A stretch of 57,696 nt of DNA from Sphingosinicella soli (GTDB lineage: Bacteria; Pseudomonadota; Alphaproteobacteria; Sphingomonadales; Sphingomonadaceae), in the NCBI RefSeq assembly GCF_014199685.1, contig NZ_JACHNZ010000026.1:1-57696 (forward strand). The letters run 5' to 3'. Under the pieces are notes generated by a model. It was not told where the DNA came from, made no database searches, and worked only from the letters and a program-made list of their open reading frames with translations. Within the stretch, counting starts at the first letter, position 1. Every line of letters begins with the position of its first letter. Positions 21,929 through 31,583 of the stretch are shown here, piece after piece. A program made the position numbers and the translations under genes.

Positions 21929-22465
21929 CTAGTCGCCTTGGAATTCCATCAGCGCCACCGGCTCTACCCCTGCGGCGCGCAAGCGATCGGCGCCGCCCAG
22001 AGCAGGCAAGTCGATCACGAACGCCGCCTGCGCGACGATGCCGCCCGCGCGGCGGATGAGTTCGGTGCCGGCAAGCGCCGTGCCGCCGGTGGCGATGAGA
22101 TCGTCGACCAGAAGGATACGCGCGCCCGGCGCGCAGGCGTCCGCGTGCATCTCCACCCGGTCCTCACCGTATTCGAGCGCGTAGTTGACGCCGATCACTG
22201 CGCCGGGAAGCTTGTTGCGTTTCCGGATGAGCAGCACGCCCGCATTCAGGCGCGGCGCCAGTGCGGCGGCGAAGACGAAGCCGCGCGCCTCGATACCCGC
22301 AATGAGATCGAAGGGGCCGCTGACAGCCGCCGCCATCCTGTCGATGGTCGCCGCGAAGCCCGCAGGATCGAGCAGCAGCGTGGTGATGTCGCGAAACAGG
22401 ATGCCGGGCTTGGGGTGATCGGGAATGGTGCGGACGAGCGCGCGGAGATCGGCGTTCGCGGTCAT
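21929..22465 (-). CDS. apt: Adenine phosphoribosyltransferase
   Basis: A 178-residue enzyme that converts adenine + PRPP to AMP. It has the type I PRTase core with GIEARGFVFAAALA near the middle and the PRPP-binding loop ILLVDDLIATGGTA. The start ATG 22465 overlaps the mtnP stop by four bases (ATGA). The genes act in sequence: MtnP releases adenine from methylthioadenosine and Apt salvages it. It is the last gene of the petABC-mtnP-apt run. Confidence 0.96.
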   Translation of the reverse strand: MTANADLRALVRTIPDHPKPGILFRDITTLLLDPAGFAATIDRMAAAVSGPFDLIAGIEARGFVFAAALAPRLNAGVLLIRKRNKLPGAVIGVNYALEYGEDRVEMHADACAPGARILLVDDLIATGGTALAGTELIRRAGGIVAQAAFVIDLPALGGADRLRAAGVEPVALMEFQGD

Positions 22466-23328
22466 TTCATCACCCGGCCCGCCACGCCGCGCAGCCTCTC
22501 GACCGTCGGCTGCGGCCAGAGCGCAGGATCGGTGATGAGCGCGTGGTCGAGCGCATGGTCGCAGCCCTGCGGGCATGCGGACACGGGGCGCCATGCCGCC
22601 GCGATCGCAGCGACGAGAGCACTCGCGTTCGCGCTGTTGCCGTGCATGACCTCCAGAATATCCGCGACGTTGGCGCCTTCTTCCGCAGGGCGCCAGCTGT
22701 CGTAGTCGGTGACCATCGCGACGCTCGCGTAGCAAAGCTCCGCCTCGCGGGCGAGCGCGGCTTCGGGCATGTTGGTCATCCCGATCACATCGAAGCCCGC
22801 CGCGACATAGGCGCGCGATTCGGCGCGCGTTGAGAATTGCGGGCCTTCCATCGCGAGGTAGGTGCCGCCCGACACGAACGGGATGCCGAGCGTTTCCGCC
22901 GCCGCCGCAACCCGCGCGCCGAGCGGGCCGCACACCGGATCGGCGAGGCTGACGTGCGCGACGATGCCGTCGCCGAAGAACGACTTCGCCCGGCCGCGCG
23001 TGCGATCGACGAACTGATCGACGAGCACGAAGGTGCCGGGGCTGAGCGCTTCCTTGAAGGAGCCGCAGGCCGAGAGCGAGAGCACATGCGTGCAGCCCGC
23101 CGCCTTCAGCGCGGCGATGTTCGCGCGGTAGGGAACCTCGGACGGCGTCAGCCGGTGGCCGCGACCGTGGCGCGGCAGGAAGACGAGATCGACCTGCCCG
23201 AGCCGCCCGAACAGCAATTCGTCGGAAGGTGCGCCGAAGGGCGTTTCGACGGGGCGCTGCTCGACATCGGTGAGCGACCCCAGGGCATAGAGCCCGCTGC
23301 CGCCGATGATGCCGAGCTTGTCTCCCAT
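22462..23328 (-). CDS. mtnP: S-methyl-5'-thioadenosine phosphorylase
   Basis: A 288-residue nucleoside phosphorylase of the PNP/MTAP type. It starts LGIIGGSGLYALGSL and has the phosphate/ribose-site stretches FLPRHGRGHRLTPSEVPYRAN, FVSGGTYLAMEGPQFSTRAES and DVIGMTNMPEAALAREAELC. It cleaves methylthioadenosine, the polyamine by-product, into adenine and methylthioribose-1-phosphate. It lies 14 bases after petC and overlaps apt. Confidence 0.95.
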   Translation of the reverse strand: MGDKLGIIGGSGLYALGSLTDVEQRPVETPFGAPSDELLFGRLGQVDLVFLPRHGRGHRLTPSEVPYRANIAALKAAGCTHVLSLSACGSFKEALSPGTFVLVDQFVDRTRGRAKSFFGDGIVAHVSLADPVCGPLGARVAAAAETLGIPFVSGGTYLAMEGPQFSTRAESRAYVAAGFDVIGMTNMPEAALAREAELCYASVAMVTDYDSWRPAEEGANVADILEVMHGNSANASALVAAIAAAWRPVSACPQGCDHALDHALITDPALWPQPTVERLRGVAGRVMK

Positions 23329-23342
23329 CGCCCGGCCCCGTG

Positions 23343-24161
23343 CTAGTGCTTCAACCCGGCCCAGACCCGGCGGTAGCTCATGTAGGCGAGGCCGGTGAGG
23401 AAGAGCAGGAACACGATCACACCGACGCCTGCCCGCTTGCGCGATTCCATCTTCGGCTCGGCCGCCCAGGTGAGGAACGCCGCGACGTCCTGCGACATCT
23501 GATCGACGGTCGGTTCGGGCTGGCCTTCCGCGTATGTCACCTGGCCGTCGCTGAGCGGCGGCGCCATCGCGATGGCAAGGCTGTGGAAGTACGGGTTGTA
23601 GTGCAGCGGCGCTTCGGGGCGGCGATCCGCCGGGAAGTTCGCCGGAACGTCCGCATAGCCGCTGAGGAGCGAATAGAGGTAGTTCGAACCGTCGTGGCGC
23701 GCCTTGGTGATGAGCGAAAGATCGGGCGGCAGCGCGTTGTTGTTCGCGGCGCGCGCAGCGACTTCATTCGCATACACCAGCGGAATCTTGTCGGACGGGA
23801 TTCCGGGACGCGTCGCGGCCTCGCCCGTGTCCGGGTTGATCATCGGCACTTCGATCACCCAGTTCTTGGCGATCGCCTTCACCTCGGGCTCCGAGAAGCC
23901 GATCTCGGCGAGGTTGCGGAATGCGATGCGGTTCAGGCTGTGGCAGGAGGCGCACACCTCTTTGTAAACCTGGAAACCGCGCTGCAGCTGAACGCGGTCG
24001 TAGGTGCCGAAGATGCCGGCCGACGACCATTTCACCTGCTTGGGGTCCTTGTGAAAGGCGTAGGTCGGATCGACCTCGACAGCCTCGCGCGGCGCGAGCG
24101 CCGCGAACAGCAGGACCGCGCAGAAAACGGCGCCGATAGCGATTCCGAAAAGACGAACCAT
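23343..24161 (-). CDS. petC: Cytochrome c1 of the bc1 complex
   Basis: A 272-residue subunit with an N-terminal hydrophobic signal/anchor (RLFGIAIGAVFCAVLLFAAL), the haem c site CASCH (in VYKEVCASCHSLNRIAFR) and a Met-ligand region (YFHSLAIAMAPPLSDG). A C-terminal transmembrane helix (VGVIVFLLFLTGLAYMSY) anchors it to the inner membrane. It passes electrons from the Rieske protein to soluble or membrane cytochrome c. The start ATG 24161 has AAGGGA upstream. It is the third gene of petABC, 13 bases after petB. Confidence 0.95.
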   Translation of the reverse strand: MVRLFGIAIGAVFCAVLLFAALAPREAVEVDPTYAFHKDPKQVKWSSAGIFGTYDRVQLQRGFQVYKEVCASCHSLNRIAFRNLAEIGFSEPEVKAIAKNWVIEVPMINPDTGEAATRPGIPSDKIPLVYANEVAARAANNNALPPDLSLITKARHDGSNYLYSLLSGYADVPANFPADRRPEAPLHYNPYFHSLAIAMAPPLSDGQVTYAEGQPEPTVDQMSQDVAAFLTWAAEPKMESRKRAGVGVIVFLLFLTGLAYMSYRRVWAGLKH

Positions 24162-24174
24162 GACGTCGTGTCCC

Positions 24175-25464
24175 TTATTCGGCCGGCTGCGCCGCGGTCG
24201 CGGCGGGCGTTTCATTTTTCTTGCTGAGCACCGCTTCGGCGATCGAGTTGGGCAGCGGCAGCGGCCGCTCGATGCGCGAGACGATCGGCAGGATGATGAG
24301 GAAGTGCGCGAAGTAGTACATCGACGCGATCTGGCTGATCCGCACGTAGGGCTCTTCCGCAGGCGCGCCGCCGACCCAGCCGAGAATGGCGAGATCGAGC
24401 ATCAGCACCCAGAACAGCTGCTTGGAGACCGGCTTGTAGCGGTTCGACTTGACGTTCGAACCATCGAGCCACGGCAGGAAGAACAGCAGCAGGATCGCCG
24501 CGAACATCGCGAGCACGCCCCACAGTTTCGCCGGCAGGATGAAGTCGATCGTGAAGGCGCGCAGGATCGCGTAGAACGGCCAGAAATACCATTCGGGAAC
24601 GATGTGCGCCGGAGTCGAGATCGGGTTCGCCGGGATGTAGTTGTCCGGGTGGCCGAGGAAATTCGGCAGGAAGAACACGAACACCGAGAAGGCGATCAGG
24701 TACACGCCCGCGCCGAACAAATCCTTCGAGGTGAAATACGGGTGGAACGGCAGCGTATCGGCCGGCCCCTTCACGTCGATGCCCGTCGGGTTGTTCGAAC
24801 CCGGAATGTGCAGCGACCAGATCTTCAGGATGACGACGCCCGCGATCACGAACGGCAGCAGGTAGTGCAGGCTGAAGAAGCGGTTGAGCGTGGCGTTATC
24901 CACCGCGAAGCCGCCGAGCAGCAGCGTCACGATGCTCTCGCCGACCAGCGGAATGGCCGAGAACAGGTTGGTGATGACGGTCGCGCCCCAGAAGCTCATC
25001 TGGCCCCACGGCAGCACGTAGCCCATGAAACCCGTGGCCATCATGAGCAGCAGGATGACGACGCCCAGCATCCAGACCAGCTCGCGCGGCGCCTTGTAGC
25101 TGCCGTAGTAGAGCCCGCGGAAGATGTGGATGTAGACCACGATGAAGAAGAAGCTCGCCCCGTTGGCGTGCGCATAGCGCATCAGCCAGCCGTAGTTCAC
25201 GTCGCGCATGATATGCTCGACCGAATCGAAGGCGACGAGCGTGTTCGCGCCGTAGTGCATCGCCAGCACGATGCCAGTGACGATCTGGATCAGCAGCGCG
25301 AGACCGGAGAGAACGCCGAAGTTCCAAAGGTAGTTGATGTTGCGCGGCACCGGATAGCCCGCGCCCACGCTGTTGTAGACGAGACGCGGCAGCGGCAGGC
25401 GCGAATCCAGCCACTGCATGAACGGGTTCTTCGGCTGATAATGGTTGGCCCAGGGAAAGCTCAT
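24175..25464 (-). CDS. petB: Cytochrome b of the bc1 complex
   Basis: A 429-residue multi-helix protein carrying both b haems and the two quinone sites. Landmarks are [20 protein letters not shown] (helix A), the haem-ligand region [37 protein letters not shown] and the Qo-site PEWY motif ([18 protein letters not shown]). The C-terminal extension is Ala/Pro-rich. Cytochrome b occupies the inner membrane. The gene is six bases from petA and 13 from petC, so the three form one operon. Confidence 0.97.
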   Translation of the reverse strand: MSFPWANHYQPKNPFMQWLDSRLPLPRLVYNSVGAGYPVPRNINYLWNFGVLSGLALLIQIVTGIVLAMHYGANTLVAFDSVEHIMRDVNYGWLMRYAHANGASFFFIVVYIHIFRGLYYGSYKAPRELVWMLGVVILLLMMATGFMGYVLPWGQMSFWGATVITNLFSAIPLVGESIVTLLLGGFAVDNATLNRFFSLHYLLPFVIAGVVILKIWSLHIPGSNNPTGIDVKGPADTLPFHPYFTSKDLFGAGVYLIAFSVFVFFLPNFLGHPDNYIPANPISTPAHIVPEWYFWPFYAILRAFTIDFILPAKLWGVLAMFAAILLLFFLPWLDGSNVKSNRYKPVSKQLFWVLMLDLAILGWVGGAPAEEPYVRISQIASMYYFAHFLIILPIVSRIERPLPLPNSIAEAVLSKKNETPAATAAQPAE

Positions 25465-25470
25465 CGCCGG

Positions 25471-26034
25471 TTATCCAATCTGAACGCGCGTGTCGGACAT
25501 GAAGGCATACTCGGGCACCTCGAGGTTCGTCGGAGCCGGGCCTTTGCGGATGCGCGCCGCGGTGTCGTAGTGCGAACCGTGGCAGGGGCAGAAGTAGCCG
25601 CCGTAGTCGCCGCGATTCTCGCCTTCCGCCGCGCCGAGCGGGACGCAGCCGAGGTGCGTGCAGACGCCCAGCGTAATGAGCCAGTTCGCCTTGCCTTCCT
25701 TGGTCCGCTCGGCCAGCGTCTGCGGATCGCGCAGATCCGAAACGGGCACCTTGTTGGCCTCCGCGATCTCGACGGGGGTCAGGTTGCGCACGAACACGGG
25801 CTTGCCGCGCCAGTTGAGCTTGATCGCCTGCCCGACCGCGACCGGCGCGAGATCGACCTCGACCGAGGCGAGCGCCAGCACGTCGGCGGACGGATTCATC
25901 TGGTCAACGAGCGGCCATACGGCCGCCGCAGCGCCGACGCCGACAAAGGCGCCGGTTGCGACATGGATGAAGTCGCGGCGACGCACGCCTTCATCGGTGA
26001 TCGGATGACCGGTGGTGTCTTCGACTGTCGTCAT
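25471..26034 (-). CDS. petA: Rieske iron-sulfur protein of the bc1 complex
   Basis: A 187-residue subunit. It has a twin-arginine-type N-terminus (GVRRRDFIHVATGAFVGVGA) whose hydrophobic helix remains as membrane anchor. Cluster-binding loops are CTHLGC and CPCHGSHYD, supplying the two Cys and two His ligands of the [2Fe-2S] centre. It transfers electrons from quinol at the Qo site to cytochrome c1. It is the first gene of the petABC-mtnP-apt run. Its promoter lies in the 158-base region shared with trmL. Confidence 0.97.
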   Translation of the reverse strand: MTTVEDTTGHPITDEGVRRRDFIHVATGAFVGVGAAAAVWPLVDQMNPSADVLALASVEVDLAPVAVGQAIKLNWRGKPVFVRNLTPVEIAEANKVPVSDLRDPQTLAERTKEGKANWLITLGVCTHLGCVPLGAAEGENRGDYGGYFCPCHGSHYDTAARIRKGPAPTNLEVPEYAFMSDTRVQIG

Positions 26035-26192
26035 TCACTAACCCCGCGAGCGGGAGAAATTCGGGCATGCTCCGCCCGAACGCCCCCTTAGGTTCGATGC
26101 TTGCGGGCCTGATAGCCGCCGAGAGGCCCAAACCGCAATGGGCAAAATTGGCGCATTGCTGTCGCGGCGTGCCTGAGCTAGCGGACAGCGCC

Positions 26193-26642
26193 ATGCGCAT
26201 CGCCCTGTTCGAGCCCGATCTGCCGCCCAATGTCGGCACGCTGGTGCGGTTTGGCGCGTGTCTCGGCCTTGCCGTCGACATCATCCGCCCGTGCGGCTTT
26301 CCGCTGGGACGTGAGGCACTCCGCCGCAGTGCGATGGACTATTTCGACCTGGCCGATATCCATATCCATGCCGATTGGGCCGCGTTCCAGCGCGATGTGC
26401 CGGGCCGGCGCGTGCTGCTGACCACGAAAGCCTCGCAGCCGTTCCATGCCGCGCGCTATGAAGCGGAGGACGTCTTGCTGCTCGGGCGGGAATCGGCGGG
26501 CGTGCCGGATTTCGTGCACGACGCGGCGGCGCTGCGCGTGTGCATCCCCATGCGCGCCGGGCTGCGGTCGCTGAACGTCGCGCTCGCCGCCGCGATGGTG
26601 GCGGGCGAAGCGCTGAAACAGACAGGACTTTACCCGCGATGA
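26193..26642 (+). CDS. trmL: tRNA (cytidine(34)-2'-O)-methyltransferase
   Basis: A 149-residue SPOUT methyltransferase. It begins [19 protein letters not shown] and has the knot-forming motif [15 protein letters not shown] and the C-terminal [19 protein letters not shown], which match TrmL of similar length. It methylates the wobble ribose of leucine tRNAs. ATG 26193 is chosen because it begins the conserved sequence. It overlaps hemF by four bases (ATGA). Confidence 0.93.
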   Translation: MRIALFEPDLPPNVGTLVRFGACLGLAVDIIRPCGFPLGREALRRSAMDYFDLADIHIHADWAAFQRDVPGRRVLLTTKASQPFHAARYEAEDVLLLGRESAGVPDFVHDAAALRVCIPMRAGLRSLNVALAAAMVAGEALKQTGLYPR

Positions 26643-27493
26643 CGACCTTCGATGCCCGCCAGACCGCCGCCGCAGACTGGTTCCGAGACCTGCGCGACCG
26701 AATCTGCGCGGCGTTCGAGGCGATCGAGGACGATCTGGGCGGCGAGGCCGCGCCGGGCCGCTTCGAACGCAAGAGCTGGGACCGCGCGGACCACAGCGGC
26801 GCGGCGGGTGGCGGCGGCACGATGTCGGTGATGAAGGGCCGCGTGTTCGAGAAGGTCGGTGTCAACATCTCCACCGTCCACGGCGCGTTCGACCCGGAGT
26901 TCGCGAAAACCATTCCCGGCGCCGCAGACGACCCGCGCTTTTTCGCCGCAGGCATCAGCCTCGTCGCGCACATGGTGAATCCGCGTGTGCCGGCCGTTCA
27001 CATGAACACGCGCTACCTCGTCACCACCAGGGCGTGGTTCGGCGGCGGGGCGGACCTCAATCCCCCGATTCCCGTGGAAGCGGACACCGCCGACTGGCAC
27101 GCGGCGTTCCAAGCCTGCTGCGACCGGCACGATCCCGCATACTTCCCGCGCTTCAAGGCCTGGTGCGACGACTATTTCTTCATCAAGCACCGCGGTGTGT
27201 CGCGCGGCGTGGGCGGCATCTTCTACGACCAGCTCGCGAGCGGCGACTGGGATGCGGACTTCGCCTTCACGCGCGACGTGGGCGAAACCTTCCTGAACAC
27301 CTATCCGAACCTCGTGCGCCGCCACATGCACGACGAATGGACGGCGGAAGACCGCGCGCGCCAGCTTGCCTACCGGGGGCTCTATACGGAGTTCAACCTC
27401 GTCTACGACCGCGGCACGCTGTTCGGGCTCAAGACCGGCGGCAACATCGACGCGATCCTGATGAGCCTGCCGCCCGTCGCGACCTGGAGCTAA
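26639..27493 (+). CDS. hemF: Oxygen-dependent coproporphyrinogen III oxidase
   Basis: A 284-residue homodimeric enzyme of haem biosynthesis that oxidatively decarboxylates two propionates. Conserved stretches are [53 protein letters not shown] and [11 protein letters not shown] 26639 overlaps the trmL stop, so the two are cotranscribed. Its 3' end overlaps the convergent membrane-protein gene by two bases. Confidence 0.97.
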   Translation: MTTFDARQTAAADWFRDLRDRICAAFEAIEDDLGGEAAPGRFERKSWDRADHSGAAGGGGTMSVMKGRVFEKVGVNISTVHGAFDPEFAKTIPGAADDPRFFAAGISLVAHMVNPRVPAVHMNTRYLVTTRAWFGGGADLNPPIPVEADTADWHAAFQACCDRHDPAYFPRFKAWCDDYFFIKHRGVSRGVGGIFYDQLASGDWDADFAFTRDVGETFLNTYPNLVRRHMHDEWTAEDRARQLAYRGLYTEFNLVYDRGTLFGLKTGGNIDAILMSLPPVATWS

Positions 27494-28209
27494 GCGGCCA
27501 GCTGGCGGTAGATATTGGCCGACAGCACCGACACGAAGACGCTGAACACCGCGCCGACGATCGAAATCAGCAGTTCGGTGGGGAACGACGGATCTTCGGG
27601 GCTGCCGCCTGTCGCGGCAAGCCCGAGCGCACCGACGAGGCCGCTCAGAATCGCGAAGATCAGCACGAAAATCGCAAAAATCGCGAAGATGCGCCCGACA
27701 TTTCCCGCCGTCAGCGCCCAGCTGCGGCGCAGCGCATCGACCGCGCGCGCATCTTCGGAAATGATGATGGCGGCCAGCAGCGACAGACGCAGCGCGACAT
27801 AAACGGCAATCGCCGTGAGCAGAAGCAGCAGCACCGACGCCCCGGCCGACGCCTGCGCCCCGATCGACGTGTAGAAGACCGCGACGGGCATGAAGACGAC
27901 GAGCACCGCGAGACTGGCAAGGATGATTCGCGGCGCCAGACGGGCCGCGCGGCGTATCGCTCCGCCCGGGTCGATACCGGGAAACAGCACCAGCAGCACG
28001 ATCGCGGCCTGCCCGATCACACCGATCAGCCCGCCGACAGCCTGCGCGATCTGCGCATTCTGATCGCCGAGCGCATTCGCATCCGCAAAGCGCGCAATGA
28101 GCAGCGACGGCATGAACACGAACGCAGCCGCGGGCAGCGCGAACTCGCCGAAGCGGCGCTGCACGTCAGAGACCGTATCGGTCCAGGCCTTGCCGATCAT
28201 CAGCGCCAC
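27490..28209 (-). CDS. Multi-pass membrane protein, glycerophosphodiesterase membrane-domain-like
   Basis: A 239-residue hydrophobic protein with about six predicted helices (for example [60 protein letters not shown]). The motif [15 protein letters not shown] between helices is typical of the YciC/GDPD membrane-domain-like proteins. No catalytic residues were recognised and the function is unknown. It is transcribed away from grxD and converges on hemF with a slight stop-codon overlap. Confidence 0.72.
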   Translation of the reverse strand: MALMIGKAWTDTVSDVQRRFGEFALPAAAFVFMPSLLIARFADANALGDQNAQIAQAVGGLIGVIGQAAIVLLVLFPGIDPGGAIRRAARLAPRIILASLAVLVVFMPVAVFYTSIGAQASAGASVLLLLLTAIAVYVALRLSLLAAIIISEDARAVDALRRSWALTAGNVGRIFAIFAIFVLIFAILSGLVGALGLAATGGSPEDPSFPTELLISIVGAVFSVFVSVLSANIYRQLAA

Positions 28210-28236
28210 GCATCACCCCCTTGAAAAATCGCCGTT

Positions 28237-28566
28237 TCAGGCGGCGTGCTGAACGCCCTTCTCGGCGAGCAGTTCGTGGAGTTCGCCCGATTCGAACATC
28301 TCCATCATGATGTCGCTGCCGCCCACGAATTCACCCTTCACGTAAAGCTGGGGAACCGTCGGCCAGTCGCTGAACACCTTAATGCCCTGGCGCAGCTCGG
28401 CGTCCTGCAGAACGTCGGCGCTGTCGTATTCGACGCCGAGATGCTCCAGAATCGCGATGGCGCGGCTGGAAAAGCCGCACTGCGGAAACAGCGGCGTGCC
28501 CTTCATGAACAGCACCACGTCGCTGCCGTTCACCTTCTCGGCGATTCGCGTGTTGATATCGGTCAT
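28237..28566 (-). CDS. grxD: Monothiol glutaredoxin Grx4-type
   Basis: A 109-residue thioredoxin-fold protein with the CGFS active site (LFPQCGFSSRA) and the glutathione-contact stretches KGTPLFP, WPTVPQLYVKGEFVGGSDI. It binds a bridging [2Fe-2S] cluster and works in iron-sulfur trafficking, often together with BolA proteins. A bolA gene lies immediately upstream, 19 bases away, supporting the partnership. It is the last gene of the DUF1476-bolA-grxD unit. Confidence 0.96.
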   Translation of the reverse strand: MTDINTRIAEKVNGSDVVLFMKGTPLFPQCGFSSRAIAILEHLGVEYDSADVLQDAELRQGIKVFSDWPTVPQLYVKGEFVGGSDIMMEMFESGELHELLAEKGVQHAA

Positions 28567-28585
28567 GTCTTGCTCCTCGTCCGGT

Positions 28586-28819
28586 TCAGGCCGGAACCTC
28601 GGTGGTCAGCTGCAAGGCGTGCAGTTCGCCGCCCATGCGGCCGCCGAGCGCCGCATAGACCATCTGGTGCTGGCGAACGCGCGTCACGCCCCGGAATGTC
28701 TCCGAAACCACGCGCGCCGCATAATGGTCGCCGTCCCCGGCAAGGTCGGTGATCTCGACCACGGCGTCCGGCAGCGCCGCCCGGATCATGCCCTCGATCG
28801 CGCCTGCATCCATCGGCAT
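28586..28819 (-). CDS. BolA/IbaG family protein
   Basis: A 77-residue single-domain protein. Key features are MIRAALPDAVVEITDLAGDGDHYAARVVSETFRG and the invariant C-terminal His region (RVRQHQMVYAALG). BolA proteins pair with monothiol glutaredoxins through a shared Fe-S cluster. The adjacent grxD gene fits this. ATG 28819 is used; a second ATG two codons later is possible. Confidence 0.92.
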   Translation of the reverse strand: MPMDAGAIEGMIRAALPDAVVEITDLAGDGDHYAARVVSETFRGVTRVRQHQMVYAALGGRMGGELHALQLTTEVPA

Positions 28820-28829
28820 GGCGGCGTCC

Positions 28830-29153
28830 TCAGACTTCTTCGATGAACTGGCGGCGCGCCTCGACGAGCTTGTCTTCCATCGCGCGGCGCACTTCGTGCT
28901 CGGTGACCTCGACGCCTTTGGCGGTGAGATCTCCGTAGACCTTGCGGAACACGTCGTCGTCGCCAACTTCCTCGAAGTCGGCGGCCACAACCTCGCGTGC
29001 GTAGGCATCCGCCTCGGCCGTCGTCAGGCCCAGCTTTTCCGCCGCCCAGTTGCCGAGCAAGCGGTTGCGCCGCGCCGTGACCTTGAACTGCAGCTCGGCA
29101 TCGCGCGCGAAGCGGTTCTCGAAAGCCTTCTCGCGGTCGTTGAGATTGGTCAT
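28830..29153 (-). CDS. DUF1476 protein (F1-ATPase zeta-type inhibitor family)
   Basis: A 107-residue protein starting [20 protein letters not shown]. It has the DUF1476 core [20 protein letters not shown] and ends [10 protein letters not shown]. In alphaproteobacteria such as Paracoccus the family member is the zeta subunit, an inhibitor of the F1-ATPase that inserts its N-terminus into the enzyme. Whether the sphingomonad homologue inhibits as strongly is not evident. It heads the unit DUF1476-bolA-grxD. Confidence 0.9.
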   Translation of the reverse strand: MTNLNDREKAFENRFARDAELQFKVTARRNRLLGNWAAEKLGLTTAEADAYAREVVAADFEEVGDDDVFRKVYGDLTAKGVEVTEHEVRRAMEDKLVEARRQFIEEV

Positions 29154-29409
29154 GAGGGGCGTCTGTCCTTCCTTGGCTGACGAGCCGGGTTGTCGGGGCT
29201 TAGATAGAGGCGCACCGTGCCCGGTTCAACTGCAAGCCGCATGCGTGATGGTTGAAGCTTTTACGGCCCGACCTCGGGCGTCCTTGCATTGTCAGCCCCG
29301 CAGCCTTCCGCTATGGCGGGTGGTGTGTTTCCCCGCCTCGGGCGCGCGCCGATCCAGGTGCGAACCGGGGCGGTGCTTTTTCAAGACCCCGAATCGAGAA
29401 GGTCCGCCG

Positions 29410-30198
29410 ATGTCCCGCCGCCGCCAGATCTATGAAGGCAAGGCCAAAATTCTGTACGAGGGGCCGGAACCCGGCACCATCATCCAGTATTTCAAGGACG
29501 ACGCGACCGCGTTCAACGCCCAGAAAAAGGGCACGATCAGCGGCAAGGGCGTACTCAACAACCGGATATCCGAGCATATCTTCACGCTTCTCGGGCAGAT
29601 CGGCATTCCCACGCACTTCATCCGCCGCCTCAACATGCGCGAGCAGCTGGTGCGGCAGGTCGAGATCATCCCGGTCGAGGTGGTGATCCGCAACGTCGCC
29701 GCCGGTTCGATCTCGAAGCGGCTCGGCATCGAGGAAGGCACGGCGCTGCCCCGCACCATTCTTGAATATTACTACAAGGACGACGCGCTCGGCGATCCGA
29801 TGATCACCGACGAGCACATCGCGTGCTTCGGCTGGGCGAGCCAGGAAGAGATGCACGACGTCGCCGACATGGCGATCCGCATCAACGACTTCATGTGCGG
29901 CCTGTTTGCGGGCGTCGGCATTCGCCTGATCGACTTCAAGCTGGAATTCGGCCGTCTTTGGGACGGCGACTACAGCCGTGTCATTCTTGCCGACGAGATC
30001 AGCCCCGACGGCTGCCGCCTGTGGGACAGCACCACGAACGAAAAGCTGGACAAGGACCGTTTCCGCCAGGATCTGGGCGGCGAGGTGGAAGCCTATCAGG
30101 AAGTCGCCCGCCGCTTCGGCCTGCTGCCGGAAGGCTCGGTCTCCACCGTCCTCGACCTCGACGAGCACCGCAAGGCGCGCGGCAAGAAAGACAGCTGA
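29410..30198 (+). CDS. purC: Phosphoribosylaminoimidazole-succinocarboxamide synthase
   Basis: A 262-residue SAICAR synthetase of de novo purine synthesis. It starts [20 protein letters not shown] and has [39 protein letters not shown] and [15 protein letters not shown] 29410 follows GAAGG. It is separated from purS-purQ by a small divergent gene pair, so it is likely a separate transcript. The 256-base leader upstream (29154-29409) holds its promoter; no riboswitch fold was recognised. Confidence 0.97.
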   Translation: MSRRRQIYEGKAKILYEGPEPGTIIQYFKDDATAFNAQKKGTISGKGVLNNRISEHIFTLLGQIGIPTHFIRRLNMREQLVRQVEIIPVEVVIRNVAAGSISKRLGIEEGTALPRTILEYYYKDDALGDPMITDEHIACFGWASQEEMHDVADMAIRINDFMCGLFAGVGIRLIDFKLEFGRLWDGDYSRVILADEISPDGCRLWDSTTNEKLDKDRFRQDLGGEVEAYQEVARRFGLLPEGSVSTVLDLDEHRKARGKKDS

Positions 30199-30200
30199 CG

Positions 30201-30216
30201 CCCTGACCTTTCAGGG
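30201..30216 (+). terminator. Short hairpin after purC
   Basis: CCCTGA (30201-30206), loop CCTT, TCAGGG (30211-30216) lies directly after the purC stop and before the convergent small membrane gene. There is no real T-run, so termination is only suggested. Confidence 0.4.
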
Positions 30217-30219
30217 GGT

Positions 30220-30384
30220 TCAGCGGCGTTTAGCGCGCTTCTTCTTGACCTGATAGCCGCAGATGATGCCGAACAGGAACGCGCAGAACAGCGCGATGTG
30301 CAGGTTCGTGCCGCGCATCTGGCCGAGGACATCCTCGTAGTAGACGAACAGCGCCACGAACATGGAGGCGGCGATAAGGCCCAT
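30220..30384 (-). CDS. Small membrane protein A of a tandem pair
   Basis: A 54-residue protein with two hydrophobic segments (LIAASMFVALFVYY and LHIALFCAFLFGIICGY) and a strongly basic end (KKKRAKRR), probably two membrane helices with a cytoplasmic tail. Its start overlaps the stop of the upstream small gene (TGATG), so the pair is coupled. The C-terminal helix FLFGIICGYQVKK resembles FLFGIISAWRK of its partner, suggesting duplication. No function is known. Confidence 0.65.
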   Translation of the reverse strand: MGLIAASMFVALFVYYEDVLGQMRGTNLHIALFCAFLFGIICGYQVKKKRAKRR

Positions 30385-30590
30385 CAGCCGTCCTTTCTCC
30401 ATGCGGATATGATGCCGAACAGAAACGAGGCGACAAGCGTAAGCTGAACTTCCTGATCGTGCGTCAGCCACGGAAAGATGGAACCGCCGACGAACGTCTC
30501 GGCGGTTGCGAACAGCAGCACGAACAAGGCAATGGCAAGATAGTCCACGCGCCCCAGACCCCGAACTGAAAATGACCCGACGCTCATCAT
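30384..30590 (-). CDS. Small membrane protein B of a tandem pair
   Basis: A 68-residue (or 67-residue, from the second ATG) protein with two hydrophobic segments (DYLAIALFVLLFATAETFVG and LTLVASFLFGIISAW). It shares the FLFGII motif and a basic end with the downstream partner, with which it overlaps by one base. It is divergent from purS, with 92 bases between the two starts. No ribosome site is obvious. The conserved layout of two short helical hairpins argues that it is a real gene. Confidence 0.62.
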   Translation of the reverse strand: MMSVGSFSVRGLGRVDYLAIALFVLLFATAETFVGGSIFPWLTHDQEVQLTLVASFLFGIISAWRKDG

Positions 30591-30682
30591 AGGCGCACAG
30601 GCTTAACAAAACCCTCATCTGCGCCCGCACACGCCCTATTTGGGCGTTGCGGCGCGGCGCGCGGAGCGTCATAAGGCGCGCC

Positions 30683-30913
30683 ATGAAGGCCAAAGTCTAT
30701 GTCACGCTGAAAAACGGCGTCCTCGATCCTCAGGGCAAGGCGATCAGCCATGCGCTCGAATCCCTCGGCTTCGATGAAGCCCGGGATGTGCGGCAGGGCA
30801 AGTTCATTGAGCTGGAGCTTGCCGACGGCACCAGCGAAGCGCGCATCGAGGAGATGTGCCGCAAGCTGCTCGCCAACACCGTGATCGAGAACTACCGGAT
30901 CGAGATCGCCTGA
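30683..30913 (+). CDS. purS: Phosphoribosylformylglycinamidine synthase subunit PurS
   Basis: A 76-residue small subunit ([39 protein letters not shown]) that bridges PurQ and PurL in the FGAM synthetase complex. The start is ATG 30683. It is one base from purQ (TGA-G-ATG), a tight operon. purL is not in this window. Confidence 0.96.
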   Translation: MKAKVYVTLKNGVLDPQGKAISHALESLGFDEARDVRQGKFIELELADGTSEARIEEMCRKLLANTVIENYRIEIA

Positions 30914-30914
30914 G

Positions 30915-31583
30915 ATGAAGAGCGCGGTCATCGTCTTCCCGGGCAGCAACTGCGATCGCGACATGGCGGTCGCCCTGCGCGAAACGACGGGACGCGCGCC
31001 CGCGATGGTCTGGCACCGCGAAACCGAACTGCCGGATGTCGATGTGATCGCGCTGCCCGGCGGCTTCTCCTACGGCGACTATCTGCGCACGGGCGCCATT
31101 TCCGCGCAATCGCCGATCATGGCCGCCGTGAAACAGGCCGCCGCGCAGGGCCGCTTCGTGCTTGGCGTCTGCAACGGCTTCCAGGTTCTTACCGAAACCG
31201 GCCTGCTGCCGGGCGCGCTGATGCGCAACGCCGGCCTGGACTTCGTCTGCCGCGACGTGCCGCTGACGGTGGAGAACGCACAAACGGCGTTCACGTCGGC
31301 TTACAAGGCGGGCGAGACGATCCGCATTCCGGTTGCGCACCACGACGGCAATTATTTTGCCGACGCCGCCACGCTCGACCGGCTCGAGGGCGAAGGCCGC
31401 ATCGTCTTCCGCTACGGCGAAGACGTGAACGGGGCGCAGCGCCGCATCGCGGGCATCGTCAACGAAACCGGCAAAGTGCTCGGCATGATGCCGCACCCGG
31501 AACGCGCCATCGAGGCCGTGCAGGGCGGAACCGACGGCCGCCGCCTGTTCGAAGGCCTTGTGCAGGCGTTCGTCGCCGCGTGA
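30915..31583 (+). CDS. purQ: Phosphoribosylformylglycinamidine synthase subunit PurQ
   Basis: A 222-residue class I glutamine amidotransferase that supplies ammonia to PurL. It starts [19 protein letters not shown] and has the nucleophile Cys86 in [12 protein letters not shown]. The His/Glu pair is in [13 protein letters not shown]. It directly follows purS. Its stop codon overlaps the GTG of the sulfotransferase gene, so read-through into that unrelated gene is expected. Confidence 0.97.
   Translation: MKSAVIVFPGSNCDRDMAVALRETTGRAPAMVWHRETELPDVDVIALPGGFSYGDYLRTGAISAQSPIMAAVKQAAAQGRFVLGVCNGFQVLTETGLLPGALMRNAGLDFVCRDVPLTVENAQTAFTSAYKAGETIRIPVAHHDGNYFADAATLDRLEGEGRIVFRYGEDVNGAQRRIAGIVNETGKVLGMMPHPERAIEAVQGGTDGRRLFEGLVQAFVAA

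Noticed and set aside
29154-29409. Possible riboswitch in the 256-base leader of purC
   Set aside because: No purine-aptamer core or clear terminator/antiterminator pair could be recognised.
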